Positions 1 to 10,087 of a stretch of 64,000 nt of DNA are shown piece by piece (the first letter of the stretch is position 1; every line of letters begins with the position of its first letter). The notes beneath the pieces are model-generated. The model made no database searches, was not told the DNA's origin, and saw only the letters and a list, made by a program, of their open reading frames with translations. Source of the DNA: Miscanthus floridulus. Taxonomy: Eukaryota > Streptophyta > Magnoliopsida > Poales > Poaceae. The position numbers were made by a program, and so were the translations under genes. Where the stretch lies: assembly GCF_019320115.1 (NCBI RefSeq), contig NC_089581.1, positions 70,328,448 to 70,392,447 on the forward strand. Direction: 5' to 3'.

Positions 1-892
1 ACTAAATATCTCATTTCGGAGACATTTGGTGGGTGCGAACTTAACAAATTGGCATCGAATTGTAGCTTCTTTACAACAAATTAACTTACTACAGGAAAGA
101 GATGTGTTTGTATGGGATTTAAATGCCTCTGGGGCTTTTATAGTCAAGTCTATGTATGCTGCATTAATTAACAACGGGGTGAGAGTGTCGCAAGATATTT
201 GGCAAACGAAGCTGCCAATGAAAATAAAAGTTTTCATGTGGTATCTAAAAAGAGGAGTGATTCTAACCAAAGACAACTTTGCTAGGAGAAATTGGAATGG
301 AGACAAAAGTTGTTGTTTCTGCCATGTTTCAGAGACAATTCACCATCTCTTTTTTTATTGCTTTTATGCCAAATTTTTGTGGCGCTCTATACATATACTT
401 TTTGGGATATCACCTCCCACAAATATAGATGATTTGTTCTATCATTGGTCTAAATTGGGAAACAAAAAGTACAATACATTGTTATTAACAGCAGCTTCCG
501 CACTTCTTTGGGCAATCTGGATAACAAGGAATGAGGTGGTTTTTGACAAATGCAAACCAAAATCTCTTTTGCAGGTACTATTCCGAGGAACGCACTAGCT
601 TCATCATTGGACAAACTTACAGCGGCATGAAGATCTTAAAGATCAAATGATCTCTGTAGCACAACACCTAGAGACGTCGGCTTTAGATTTCTTTGGATCC
701 ATTGGTTGACTTTCACAAAGGCATGTTGGTTTTGTTTAATCAAAAACTTTTTACCTGTTCCGTTAGTCATGTGTGTGGTTGTAAGTTTTACTTTAGCCGA
801 ACTTTGTGCCCAGGTTTAGAGTCTGTAATAATTGGTCTGATTCTATCCTTGGATAGATGAAGCCGGATATTTTATCCTTTATCTAAAAAAAA
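1..892 (+). mobile_element. 3' end of a LINE (non-LTR retrotransposon)
   Basis: The sequence enters the window already inside a LINE. It carries the C-terminal zinc-binding part of the reverse transcriptase ORF (to 598) and then about 290 bases of 3' untranslated sequence. It ends in a short A-run (about 885-892) after a T/A-rich motif, as plant L1-type elements do. The A-run abuts the repeat block that begins at 893. The 5' end lies outside the window, so the target duplication cannot be tested here. Confidence 0.75.
2..598 (+). pseudogene. LINE ORF2 C-terminus, RT zinc-binding (zf-RVT) domain, partial
   Basis: This frame is open from the left edge of the window to a TAG at 596-598. The protein has the layout of the zf-RVT domain found downstream of the LINE reverse transcriptase. 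A DVFVWDLNASGAFIVKSMY segment is followed by IWQTKLPMKIKVFMWYL. A Cys-rich stretch CCFCHVSETIHHLFFYC (C-x2-C...H...C) comes next, then an ALLWAIWITRNEVVFD helix. These are the usual landmarks of plant LINE ORF2 ends, where the domain is thought to bind the element RNA. The reverse transcriptase core and endonuclease would lie to the left. This piece has no internal stop, so it is either a young copy or part of a 5'-truncated one. Confidence 0.8.
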
Positions 893-1870
893 GACACTCT
901 CAGCTTATGTTGTAGTTCTCTTTTAGATTCCCCATAGAAACCAGTGAATCTCTGTTTTCACAATGCGTTTTAGAATCAAGAACTACCACATCAACGTGCA
1001 GCTTGTCTAGACTCTATAACCTGATATCCACCTCATTCTTCCATAGCATCGCAAGCCCTCCACCTCTTCCATAAACTCCCAATGCCTAGCTAGAGATGGC
1101 AACAGGGTGGATTCGGATTCGGTGGAGCCTTCGCGGAACTGAACCTGAAACCCGAACTCAAAATCCGAAACCACCCCGAAAACCGATTCGGGTGACAATC
1201 CAATCTGTACCCGAAACCAAACCCGATTGGTTAACCGGAACCCAAAACCCACCACTATATGTCAATAAAAAATAATAAGGGATTTTTAGTAATATATGCA
1301 TGTGATATATTAAATATTCACATGTATAAATTAGAGGCAATAAACAACACACAATTTCATGACATGACTTAGAACAAAATTAATAGCTTACATAAACAAT
1401 TGATTAACAGAAACACATGAGTTTTTTTATTCAAAATGGTCAATTTCAGACCTCCATTGGGCATCCGTGGATGAAAATCAAAAGCCGAAACCGAACCCGA
1501 TAAGTTTCCTATCCCCAAACCCGAAAACCGTGGGTGAAAAATCGAACCCGAACCCACTGACCCACATCCGTGGAGCTTCGACCCGAAACCATCCCATTGC
1601 CATCCCTATGCATAGCCCATGCGTGAAGCCAAGCAATTTTAGGAGTCCATCCACTCTATCCGAAAGGAAATGTGTCTATGACAGAAAAAACAGAATATGG
1701 CGATGTAGCTCACATAGGCTACACAGATCACGAACTGCCTTGGGCTGCCTTAGATCCTGGCAGGTCAAACATAAGATTGTCATCGTACCCGGTGGGGGTT
1801 GCCACTCACAATTGTCATCGATCGCAGTGTTGCCCCATTTCTGCTCCTTAATAGTCTCCTCCGCCATACC
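893..1870 (-). pseudogene. LINE ORF2 N-terminal endonuclease fragment, interrupted by a hAT element
   Basis: Read on the minus strand from about 1870, the sequence gives the start of a plant LINE ORF2 endonuclease/exonuclease/phosphatase domain. A PPPGTMTILCL start is followed by QPKAVRDLCSLCE, THFLSDRVDGLLKLLGF and, after the hAT insertion, GRGGGLAMLWKNE and a VDVAVLDS-like strand. In LINEs this domain nicks the target DNA. The frame is broken by stops and split by the insertion at 1091-1608. Related fragments lie at 33240-34560 (-) and 37060-37995 (+). Confidence 0.7.
1091..1608. mobile_element. Non-autonomous hAT element, ACCCGAA-rich
   Basis: The termini are inverted: TAGAGATGGCAACAGGG at the left and a right end that reads TAGGGATGGCAATGGGA on the other strand. 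The flanking 8-mers TGCCTAGC (1083-1090) and TGCATAGC (1609-1616) match at 7 of 8 positions, the 8-bp duplication expected of hAT. The interior is full of degenerate ACCCGAA/TTCGGGT repeats and has no transposase. It splits the LINE endonuclease fragment. Block B keeps the right end but has lost the left end. Confidence 0.75.
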
Positions 1871-1914
1871 TCCCGAACTCTCAAAGCCCCCTGGCTAATT
1901 GGCTCACCCACGAA

Positions 1915-2040
1915 GGCACCGTTCGCTTCGCTAAAAAAACAAGTCAAAACATTGTTTCAGCTAATTTGTTGTGAGAGAAAAACACTGTTCCGACTAAAAA
2001 AAAGCTAAAAATACGAATTATAAGAGAAGCGAACAGGGCC
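1915..2040. mobile_element. 126-bp MITE with GGCACCGTTCGCTTC ends, TSD GAA
   Basis: The ends GGCACCGTTCGCTTC and GAAGCGAACAGGGCC are inverted. The element is flanked by GAA on both sides. Block B has the empty site (CCCACGAAGTCACC near 34680), which fixes the boundaries and the 3-bp duplication. The interior carries TTGTGAGAGAAAAACACTG, a core shared with the MITEs near 3894, 4326 and 5998. Confidence 0.8.
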
Positions 2041-2077
2041 GAAGTCACCAACCCAGCTATAATAATGGCATTAGACC

Positions 2078-2963
2078 TAGGGCTGGACGAAAAGCATGCA
2101 ACTTGGTAGATCGTTAGTGGCTCAGCTCGTTTATATTTTTCAACCGAGCTGAGCTAGCATTTTAGCTTGTGTAGATAACGAGCTAGCTCGCGAGCCTAAT
2201 CAGCCAAAGCTTTTGGTCTTAAACTTATATTAGTTTTGTATAATGTTGCCTTACACTCTACAATTGGTTGATGATTGGTCTTAGTTAGACCTATAAACTT
2301 AGGATTACTATGACTCTATCACTTTGTTTTAAAAGGATTTACATGTAATCGGCAATAGATTATGGATGTATACTGTAGTACTATAGTATATTGTTATACT
2401 TATAGATATTAAGTTGCATGCACCGACTAGTTCAATCCAAAAGCTTAAGCTGATGGGGAGAGATAGACAATTCACATATATTCCAACGCTCCCCCTCACG
2501 TGGAGGCTTCCTCAGGCCTCAGACGTGAAATAGGAGCGAGCATCAATTATTTGAGGCTCCCTCAGGTCTCAGACGTGGAACAGGAGCGAGCAGCAATTAT
2601 TTTATTTAATTGCACTAACCAGGATTTGAACTCGAGACCTCTGGCTTTGATAGCATATTAAGTTGCATGCACCGACCAGTTCAACCCAAAAGCTTAAGTT
2701 GATGGGGAGAGGTGGGCAATTCACTTATATTCCAATAATAGATATGTCAGGTCAACACTCATTAAATCTTTTTGCTTGATTTAAGGCTTATAGATGTGTT
2801 ATCTTTATATTATTATTATTCTCAAGATTTAGATAAATACATAAATTATATTTTTTTATGTTTTTATGTTTGGCTCGTGAGCCAAACGATCCGAGCCGAA
2901 TTAGCCTTCTGACTCGTTAAGATAGCAAGCCTAAGCTAAGCTAGCTCTCATTATCCAGCCCTA
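2078..2963. mobile_element. Non-autonomous hAT element, TIR TAGGGCTGGA
   Basis: It begins TAGGGCTGGACGAAAAGC and ends in a sequence that reads TAGGGCTGGATAATGAGAG on the other strand. The flanks ATTAGACC (2070-2077) and ATTAGAGC (2964-2971) match at 7 of 8 positions, a hAT-type 8-bp duplication. There is no coding capacity. Subterminal GAGCTAGCTCGCGAGCC-like repeats occur at both ends. A TRIM is nested inside. The same element with the same flanks occurs in block B. Confidence 0.75.
2408..2738 (-). mobile_element. TRIM (miniature LTR retrotransposon) nested in the hAT element
   Basis: Two direct repeats of about 79 bases (near 2408-2485 and 2656-2734) flank about 170 bases. On the minus strand the order is repeat, then TGCTATCAAAGCC, which resembles a tRNA-Met primer-binding site (TATCAGAGC type). 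A purine-rich GTGAGGGGGAGCG polypurine tract precedes the second repeat. TAGAT flanks both sides (2403-2407, 2739-2743). The block-B copy at 35068-35398 has the same TAGAT flanks. There is no coding capacity, as expected of a TRIM. Confidence 0.7.
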
Positions 2964-3203
2964 ATTAGAGCCCACCGCTGGAAGATTCAAATCCAGTGTC
3001 TTAGACGACTCCACACTTTGACACTTTGGATTTCCTCTTCCGCGCAGGAGGGCGAGTGTGGTGACTTCGCTTTATACGTACATATGTGCACACAACGTAC
3101 TAGTAATATGCATGCACGGTCACTGATAATAATAATAATAAGTAGGAAAAGGAGAACATAAATACTACTATCCGGATTGAGCAAGAGCTACCTCTCGCAT
3201 CAT

Positions 3204-3495
3204 TAGAGTAAGAGGTCAGTAATAGAGCCAAGTGTTTGGCTATAAACTAAGTTATAAGAGCTAAGTTATACAATAGTTGTCTTTTATTTGGCTAAAATTT
3301 TTTATTATTATTATGTGATACCATATCTTACTTTATGTTTCATATTTCCCCTCACATACACTATTGTTTGAGTCTATAGATGCTTATGCTTTCGTGCCCA
3401 GCTTTATGGTAGGATAAGATTCAAACTCTTTTCTCTCTTCTTTGTTCTCTTCTCTAGGTCAGCAAAAATGCTGGCTATAAGCCGACTTGCTCTTA
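3204..3495. mobile_element. MITE, TAGAGTAAGA.../...CTTGCTCTTA ends
   Basis: The left end TAGAGTAAGAGGTCAGTAAT and the right end, reading TAAGAGCAAGTCGGCTTATAG on the other strand, are imperfect inverted repeats. The interior is A/T-rich and non-coding. The same element is present in block B (about 35862-36148). I cannot assign a superfamily. Confidence 0.5.
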
Positions 3496-3893
3496 AAGGG
3501 TTTCGTCCAACCGCGTAACGGACACCAGAATTGAAAGCTGGCGTTTCGTTTCGTCGTCTCTCCGATCCCGTACCTAGCTCGGCAGCAATACCAAATTGCA
3601 AGTAAAAATAACACAAGTGCGGCCGGTCGGAAGACACAAGAGTGGACGAGGAAACACACACACACGTTCCTCCGCTCTCCTTGTCAACTCTAATTAGTAC
3701 TCCGTATAGTATACGTATATCTATAATGGTGAGACTTCATCGAAGGAAAAAAAATGGAGAGAGAGAGAGTTTCAACAAATTCTGCTGTGCAATTGAAGGC
3801 CTGGTTTAGCGCATGTGCTACCCAGCAAGTACTACTGCACTACTGCTCCATCCATAGGGCGTGTGAAAAGTAAAAACGCCAGCCTGAAGCTCA

Positions 3894-4008
3894 GAAGCTG
3901 TTCGACGGGCGTTAATTCTATACTGTAGCAATTAAAAAATATTGTAGCAGCTGATTTTTTATGAAAAAAATACTGCTCTGGCTAGAAAAAAATTTGACAG
4001 CCAGCCGA
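3894..4008. mobile_element. Small MITE-like insertion, TSD TCA
   Basis: Block B reads straight through this site (near 36530, GAAGCTCAAGACTGC). Block A has about 115 extra bases flanked by TCA on both sides (3891-3893, 4009-4011). The interior has ATGAAAAAAATACTGCTCTGG, related to the core of the 1915-2040 MITE. The terminal repeats are weak. Confidence 0.5.
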
Positions 4009-4325
4009 TCAAGCGACTGCTACCTGCGTTTGGACCGTGCATATATACTCTGTAGTACATCGATCAGAATGCAATGCCCATCAGTCCATGTACGTATTAA
4101 CTATTGATGTACTTAAATAGTCCGTATTATATACGTATATATAATATTTGAAGTAGTAAAAACTTACAGTAACCTGATTGCATGTCTACATCAGCCTCAG
4201 TTTAGTTAATAAGTTCGTGTAGCCTGTAGGACCAAGAAAATGAGGAAAGCACAAAACAGTCCTCTGCTAATTAAGCCTGGCTAGAATAAAATAACGACGC
4301 TGGCTGCACCACAGCAGCAAACAAA

Positions 4326-4450
4326 ACCCCGTTGGGTTTGCTAAAAATGATTAAAACTGTCTGTTGTTCTAACTAAATTATTGTGAGAGAAAAATAACTA
4401 AAAAAAACCGAACAAACCGATTTTTGATTTATAGGTAAGCCAAACGGCGC
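4326..4450. mobile_element. MITE in the KCS upstream region
   Basis: The ends CCCCGTTGGGTTTGC and GCCAAACGGCGCC are roughly inverted. The interior shares ATTGTGAGAGAAAAATAACT with the MITE at 1915-2040. It lies about 550 bases upstream of the KCS start codon, so it is the transposon nearest to the promoter. Confidence 0.5.
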
Positions 4451-4860
4451 CAAAAACATGATGGATCATCACCGGTTGAGTTGAGCAGTGGTGGTAACGT
4501 GGTGCAAATGATGTGACCCGGGAGAGGACAAGAATTGAATTCCAGTCCCCTACTTTTGCACCACTGAACAATCACTAGTAGGCTACTAGTTCTCTACTAC
4601 GTGTAGGACTCGTCTTCATCTCTCCCTCCTTGCAACTGCAGTACAGTACACATCACACATACACATGGTATGGGGCAGTGGGTGCTCAAGGTACACACAT
4701 GGCTTGCCATGCATGCAGCTGAGACCAATGGCTACGTACTCCACATGCACCGCCGCAGTTATTGCGCTGGCAGCTTGGCACTGCCCCTCCCCGCGGCAGC
4801 CCGGCCCACCACCTACCACCTGCTGCTTGCCATTAACCCCTCCTCCATCATCATCAGCCC

Positions 4861-4867
4861 TATAAAT
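4861..4867 (+). promoter_or_regulatory. TATA box of the KCS gene
   Basis: TATAAAT lies in a C-rich context (CAGCCCTATAAATCCGC), about 140 bases upstream of the ATG. Transcription would start near 4890-4900 and give a leader of about 110 bases. The start codon context is GCAACAATGGG. Confidence 0.65.
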
Positions 4868-5007
4868 CCGCTCTCCGCTGTTCCTCGCACCCCTCCATCG
4901 ACCATCGAGATCGATCGCGCGCCATTGCTTGCCTAGCTAGCTCTAGTCTCCTGTCCTTCCTTGGCTTGGAGTATATACACAGCACAAGCTAGCTAGTAGC
5001 TGCAACA

Positions 5008-8000
5008 ATGGGTAGGGAGGTGTTCGGTGGTGCGCCAACGACGACGACGACGCAGGCCAACAAGGTGGTGGTGATGAGCCGCCGCGTCATCCCGCTCCTC
5101 CTCCTTGCCGTCGTCGTCTTTCTGGCCCCGCGGCTGTCGTCGACACTTCCCGCCGGCCTCCTGCTCCTGAAGGAGAAGCTGGGTCGTCTGAGCCCTGCGG
5201 CGGTGGCAGTTGCCTGCTGGGCGACCGCGGCGGCGGCGTGGGCGTACGCGGTGTCCCGCCCGCGGCCCGTGTACCTGGTGGACCTGTCCGGGTACGTGGC
5301 CGGCGCGCCGCACGAGGCGTCCCGCGCCAAGACGATCGCGCACTTCGGGCGGTGCGGGCGGTTCTGCGACGAGAGCATGGCGTTCCAGAAGCGGATGCTG
5401 GAGCGGTCGGGGCTCGGGGAGCGGACCCACTTCCCGGCGTCGCTCATCAGCGTGCCCGTCGATATGTGCCTCCGCACGGCGCGGGAGGAGTCGCACGCCG
5501 TCATCTTCGGCGTCGTCGACGACCTCCTCCGCAGGGCGCCGGGCGTGGCGCCGCGCGACGTCGGCGTGCTCATCTTCAACTCCAGCCTGCTCAGCCCGAC
5601 GCCGTCCTTCACGTCGCTCATCGCCAACCGCTACGGGATGCGGCACGACGTCGTCAGCCACAACCTCAGCGGGATGGGGTGCAGCGCAGGCATCATCGCC
5701 ATCGACCTCGCCAAGCGACTGCTCCAGGTACGAAACCACTACCACTATGGACTATGCATGCATGCATGTCAGTCAGTAGCTAGCTAGCGTGGTAGTACGG
5801 TCCATGCATGCATGCATGCATCCACCCGATTCTTGCACGACAACCGAGGCCGGCATAAGTGTTGTGCCGATGAATCACCAGCTTGGACGTACGGCTAGGA
5901 CCCAATAATGAATACTGTCAGATCCTATCATGTCAGGGTGTTGTTGCTGTAAACTCTCGCACTCCATTAGATTTCAGAATCTATTAATAATAACAATCGG
6001 CCTCGCTGATTGATTTCTGGACTGGTTTGGGCTGGCTGGTGCTGGTTTATTGTGAGAGGAAAATACTATTGACTGGCTGAAACCAACAAGCGAACAGGGT
6101 GCTTGACCGAGTCATTGGGCCAACGAAAGTGTAGTGATGTTTCATCTCCATAAAATTTATTTTATCCCTATAAAACGTTTTTTTATATCTTTCCTCGTTT
6201 ATACTACTTTATATCTGCTTTTTTAATGTCAATGAAATTATCATGAAACTCCTATTAAGACTGACCTCACACAGTATAAAATAATTACCAGAAAAGTGGA
6301 AAGTAGGCAAACTAAAGTTTCAGCACAACCTCTACCTACTGCATCGCGTACGTGCTTTAGTTTATTATTACGTCAATTACCACTGCATGTGCATGAGACA
6401 TTCAGGCACTGCTCAAGTTATGCACAGTGATTTCACGGCGCTTAACGAGTAGTAGTACTAATATTCTGCTTCCAGGCTGGTTTTGCATATAATTTATGTG
6501 TGCACATGGTTGCCAAGTACATATATTATTTTACCCTGTTTCCCAAGAATTGAACACACATGCATGCATCTTCGTTTTATTTTTTATTTTTTTTAAAATA
6601 ACCAGGTTCTTAATTGCATTGGCATGACCGATGGACATACTACTGCTGCACAAGACATCTTGGCATGCATCTGATGACCGATGGATCGCTGTCGGGTCCA
6701 TTACTTCTTCTGAACCCACAATTTAATAGGCTAGCTGACTACGATCATGCCAGTAATGGCAGTAACATGAGAGCACAGACAAGAGCAGCAAGGCGTAGGT
6801 TCCTTTTTAGGGGTGGTTAGAACCAGGTGACTAAAACGTAGGTGGTGTCACGTGAGAATATCGAACTGATGTTTAGATACTAATAAAAAGAATTATAGAA
6901 TTCAATCAGACGAATTTATTAAGTCTAATTAACTCGTCATTAGCACATGTTAACGGTAGCACCACGTTGTCAAATCATGGACTAATTAGGCTTAAAAGAT
7001 TCGTCTCACAAATTAGTCGCAAACTATGAAATTAGTTTTGTAATTAGTCTATATTTAATACTCTATATATGTGTACAAATATTCGATGGGACAATCACAA
7101 GTTTAGGAGGAGCAACCAAACACCCCGTATTGCTCCTCACTCTTTAGTTCTTGCCCCTTTCACTTGCAGTATGCATGCATTTGGATCTGGTTGCACAAAT
7201 TGGCACTTAGAGAAACTAGTTCCGATTCCTGTATATTTCCATATATTACACTGCTAGTTGCCTAGTAGTTGGGAGTGATCTTTATCTTGTTACATGCTCC
7301 CCCGCCGGGTCACAAGAATTTGATGTTTTGCATTTAAAAAAGAAAAGAATTTGGTCGCCCACGAAGTCTCTTCAAAACATGACTTTTACCACTACTTTTT
7401 TGTAACTTATTTATAACGCACAGCAAGCGAACATTATTATGAATCTATTTGTTCACACAAATCCATTGTATCAACTCTAAATATAAAAAATTAACATACG
7501 TTGGAACTTTAGCATGATTGACATCAACAACCCAAAACGTCATTTGGTGAGTACTAGTATACGTGTAATAGTAGTACTAGCAAATGACTTGTGTCGATCT
7601 AAATATATAAAAGAACCTCAGTTGTTGTGTCGATTGGTTCACTCTATCGTAGTAATTCCACCGTTCTGTATGATTATTGTTTGGGGATTCATAGGGTTCG
7701 ATATGGGTTATATATGTATAAAACTTTGATCGCTACTCCTTCGTTCTAATTTATAGGTTGTTTTGGCATTTGCAGATACACAATTTCGTATTACGTATCA
7801 AGATATATCGCAGGTCTTGGTGCATAGCAAAGCGTAGAAAATCCAAAACGACCTATAATTCAAGACAGAGGGTGATACCTTTTTATTTATTAATAGAATC
7901 ACAATAAAATTTAAGAGATCACTATATCATGAAAACTTGTGCACAGGTACTACGTACTCGTATCCAAAAAAGTCATCTGACGGCAGTGGTCATATGTGGA

Positions 8001-8581
8001 GGTTATTTTTTTTTTATAACCACACGCGTTAAGAAGTGTACGTGAAAATACCTATTTGCGGCTCCATGCATGTGAGTGGGGTCAATATAATTGGTACTCT
8101 CCAGAATGAGCACACGTACGTAAGATTAACGTACAGCACATACTGATACATGTGTGTTTATAACGGAGGGCACATATACAGGGAGTTTTCACACAGCCAT
8201 GTGCCGGTGCCGGTGCCGGTGCCGGTGCCGGTGCCCTGTCCTACTCCTTATTACTCCAGCATATGGCTGCACATCACGTACAGAGACCCTTTTAGTTTCT
8301 GCCGGTCTGGGATTAGCTTGCAGTGCATTGCCAGTAGAAAATGTGCTAGTAATTACAGTAATTGCGTGCGTGGTTCGGTCGTCCATGCATGCTAGTGGTG
8401 TCAGTATGTAGTACAGTAACTATACGATAATGAATGTGCCCGCCCTTAATTACCGGCCGCTAGCTAAGCTAGGAGCGTCGTCTGCACCAACGGCAGAATT
8501 GAAGGAGGCCTGGTCAAAAACGGAACCATCCATTGCATGTGAATGTCAAGTCTGGAAATGGATACTGCAACGCGGCCATTG

Positions 8582-8621
<40 letters not shown>

Positions 8622-10087
8622 ACTGTAGAGCTCAGTATCCCACCCACACCACCAACTAAAATTCAGTGCTGTCCGGACACATGACACTAATTTAGCCTAC
8701 TAAACATAGGCTAATTAAAAAATGAATGGCATAGATTAAAACTAATTTACGAGATGAATCTATTAAACCTAATTAATCTCATATTTAGTCTTTGTCTCGC
8801 TATCCAATATGAAAACTCCTAAACTTTCGTCAATGATTCCGAACACCTGCTCCTACTCTACTGCTTCAGCATGCAGCGCTGCCTGGTTCTTTCTCAGTTG
8901 CTGCTGCCCCCTAGTCCAGGCCCCAGCTCTCCGTCCGTATATGTACAGCTCAGAGCTACAGTAGGCTGTACTATACTACTGTACTAGGGTTGTTTGCATG
9001 CATCTGTGAAATGACAAGCTCTGCAGTGGGAGTAAATGGTAGTCTGACGACAAGGGACAGGCCCTTCAGGTAATCAAATCATGTGTGCGGTTCTGCCCGA
9101 CTGCGCCTCATAGCTACAGTAGCTCAGCTTGCGACTACAACTGCTGTGCTGGGGCCATTTGACCACGGTCATTCTGGCCGGCTAATCCCTTCGTTACAAA
9201 ATAATTACGTACAAAGCTTGTTTCCCCATATATGTATGCGTGCATGCATGCAGGTGCACCGGGACACGTACGCGCTCGTGGTGAGCACGGAGAACATCAC
9301 CCTCAACGCCTACATGGGCAACAACCGCCCGATGCTGGTGACCAACACGCTCTTCCGCGTGGGCGGCGCCGCCATCCTGCTCTCCAACCGCCGCGCCGAC
9401 CTCCGCCGCGCCAAGTACCAGCTCATCCACACCGTGCGCACCCACCGCGGAGCGCACGACCAGAGCTTCGGCTGCGTCACGCAGGAGGAGGACGACGCGG
9501 GGTGCGTCGGCGTCTCCCTCTCCAAGGAGCTCATGGTGGTGGCCGGGGAGGCCCTGCGCACCAACATCACCACGCTGGGCCCGCTCGTCCTGCCCATGTC
9601 CGAGCAGCTCCGGTTCCTCGCCACCGTCGTCCTCAACCGCGTCTTCCGCGCCAACGTGCGCGCCTACCTGCCCGACTTCAAGCTCGCCTTCGACCACTTC
9701 TGCATCCACGCGGGGGGCCGCGGCGTGCTGGACGAGCTGGAGCGCAGCCTCAAGCTCAGCACCTGGCACATGGAGCCCTCCAGGATGACGCTCTGCCGCT
9801 TCGGCAACACCTCCAGCAGCTCGCTCTGGTACGAGCTCGCCTACTGCGAGGCCAAGGGGCGGATCCGGAAGGGGGACCGGGTCTGGCAGATCGCATTCGG
9901 ATCCGGATTCAAGTGCAACAGCGCCGTCTGGAAGGCGCTCCGGACGGTCGACGGTGGCGAAGAGGGCAACCCGTGGGCGCCGGAGATCGACGTGCTCCCC
10001 ATCCACGTGCCCAAGGTGTCGCCCATCGACGAGACCACCTACACGTTCCCTGACGGCGCCACCTACAAGGTCTCATCTCTTGGTTAA
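5008..10087 (+). CDS. 3-ketoacyl-CoA synthase (KCS), two exons: 5008-5727 and 9254-10087
   Basis: The product condenses malonyl-CoA with long-chain acyl-CoA at the ER, the rate-setting step of very-long-chain fatty acid elongation for waxes, suberin or sphingolipids. Exon 1 (240 codons) ends GCTCCAG|GTACG. Exon 2 starts after a CATGCATGCAG acceptor, and the junction is phase 0, giving 517 residues, a normal KCS length. Two hydrophobic segments (about residues 28-50 and 68-85) form the N-terminal membrane anchor. The FAE1/CUT1/rppA-type domain follows, with the catalytic Cys225 in [10 protein letters not shown], His392 in CIHAGGRG and Asn425 in RFGNTSSSS. The motif [19 protein letters not shown] is typical of the family. 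Translation is taken from the first ATG (5008); a later in-frame ATG (MSRRV) would shorten the N-terminus. No stops or frameshifts are seen, so it is probably functional. I cannot name the KCS subclade. Confidence 0.95.
5998..6102. mobile_element. MITE fragment in the KCS intron
   Basis: It has TTATTGTGAGAGGAAAATACT and the right end AAGCGAACAGGGTGC. These match the core and end of the 1915-2040 MITE family. The left end is degenerate. Confidence 0.5.
6810..7126. mobile_element. MITE in the KCS intron
   Basis: The ends GGGGTGGTTAGAACCAGG and, on the other strand, GGGGTGTTTGGTTGCTCC are imperfect inverted repeats. The interior GGACTAATTAGGCTTAAAAGATTCGTCTC is a recurrent grass MITE sequence. 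No clean target duplication was found. Confidence 0.55.
8201..8235. repeat. (GTGCCG)n microsatellite in the KCS intron
   Basis: About six tandem copies of the hexamer GTGCCG lie in the intron. The CRCRCR and VPVPVP peptides it can encode are artefacts of the repeat. Confidence 0.9.
8585..8618. repeat. (CT)n microsatellite in the KCS intron
   Basis: A run of about 17 CT dinucleotides. A likely length-polymorphic marker next to the KCS exon. Confidence 0.9.
8688..8845. mobile_element. Degenerate MITE fragment in the KCS intron
   Basis: The segment with TTTACGAGATGAATCTATTAAACCTAATTAAT resembles the interior of the 6810-7126 element in the opposite orientation. No clear ends remain. Confidence 0.35.

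Larger units (their letters stand above)
893..4131. repeat. Repeat block A upstream of KCS (near-copy at 33720-36663)
   Basis: About 3.2 kb starting at AGACACTCTCAGCTTATG matches the block at about 33738-36663 in the same order. The order is LINE endonuclease fragment, ACCCGAA-rich hAT element, second hAT element with a TRIM inside, MITE, microsatellite, then single-copy-looking sequence ending in AGTCCGTATTATA. In a stretch of about 225 bases (2987 onward against 35643 onward) I counted about 8 substitutions by eye. Block A has extra insertions that block B lacks, at 1915-2040 and 3894-4008. Block A ends about 875 bases before the KCS start codon. Confidence 0.85.
5728..9253 (+). other. KCS intron, 3526 bp
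   Basis: The intron lies between LAKRLLQ and [10 protein letters not shown]. It has GT...AG borders and a long interior with at least three MITE-like segments, two microsatellites and several CATGCATG runs. I saw no coding capacity. Its length is mostly explained by small insertions. Confidence 0.85.

Noticed and set aside
2625..2662. tRNA-like sequence
   Set aside because: Only a B-box-like segment in a TRIM internal region; no A box, acceptor stem or anticodon arm.
5238..5783. Long alternative frames over KCS exon 1, on both strands
   Set aside because: They are products of high GC3 in the KCS exon and have Arg/Ala/Pro-rich composition without family motifs.
8150..8411. Small ORFs with CRCRCR or VPVPVP repeats
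   Set aside because: They are the GTGCCG microsatellite in the KCS intron.
9194..10006. Long antisense frame over KCS exon 2
   Set aside because: Mirror of a GC-rich coding exon; repetitive Val/Glu/Asp composition, no domain.
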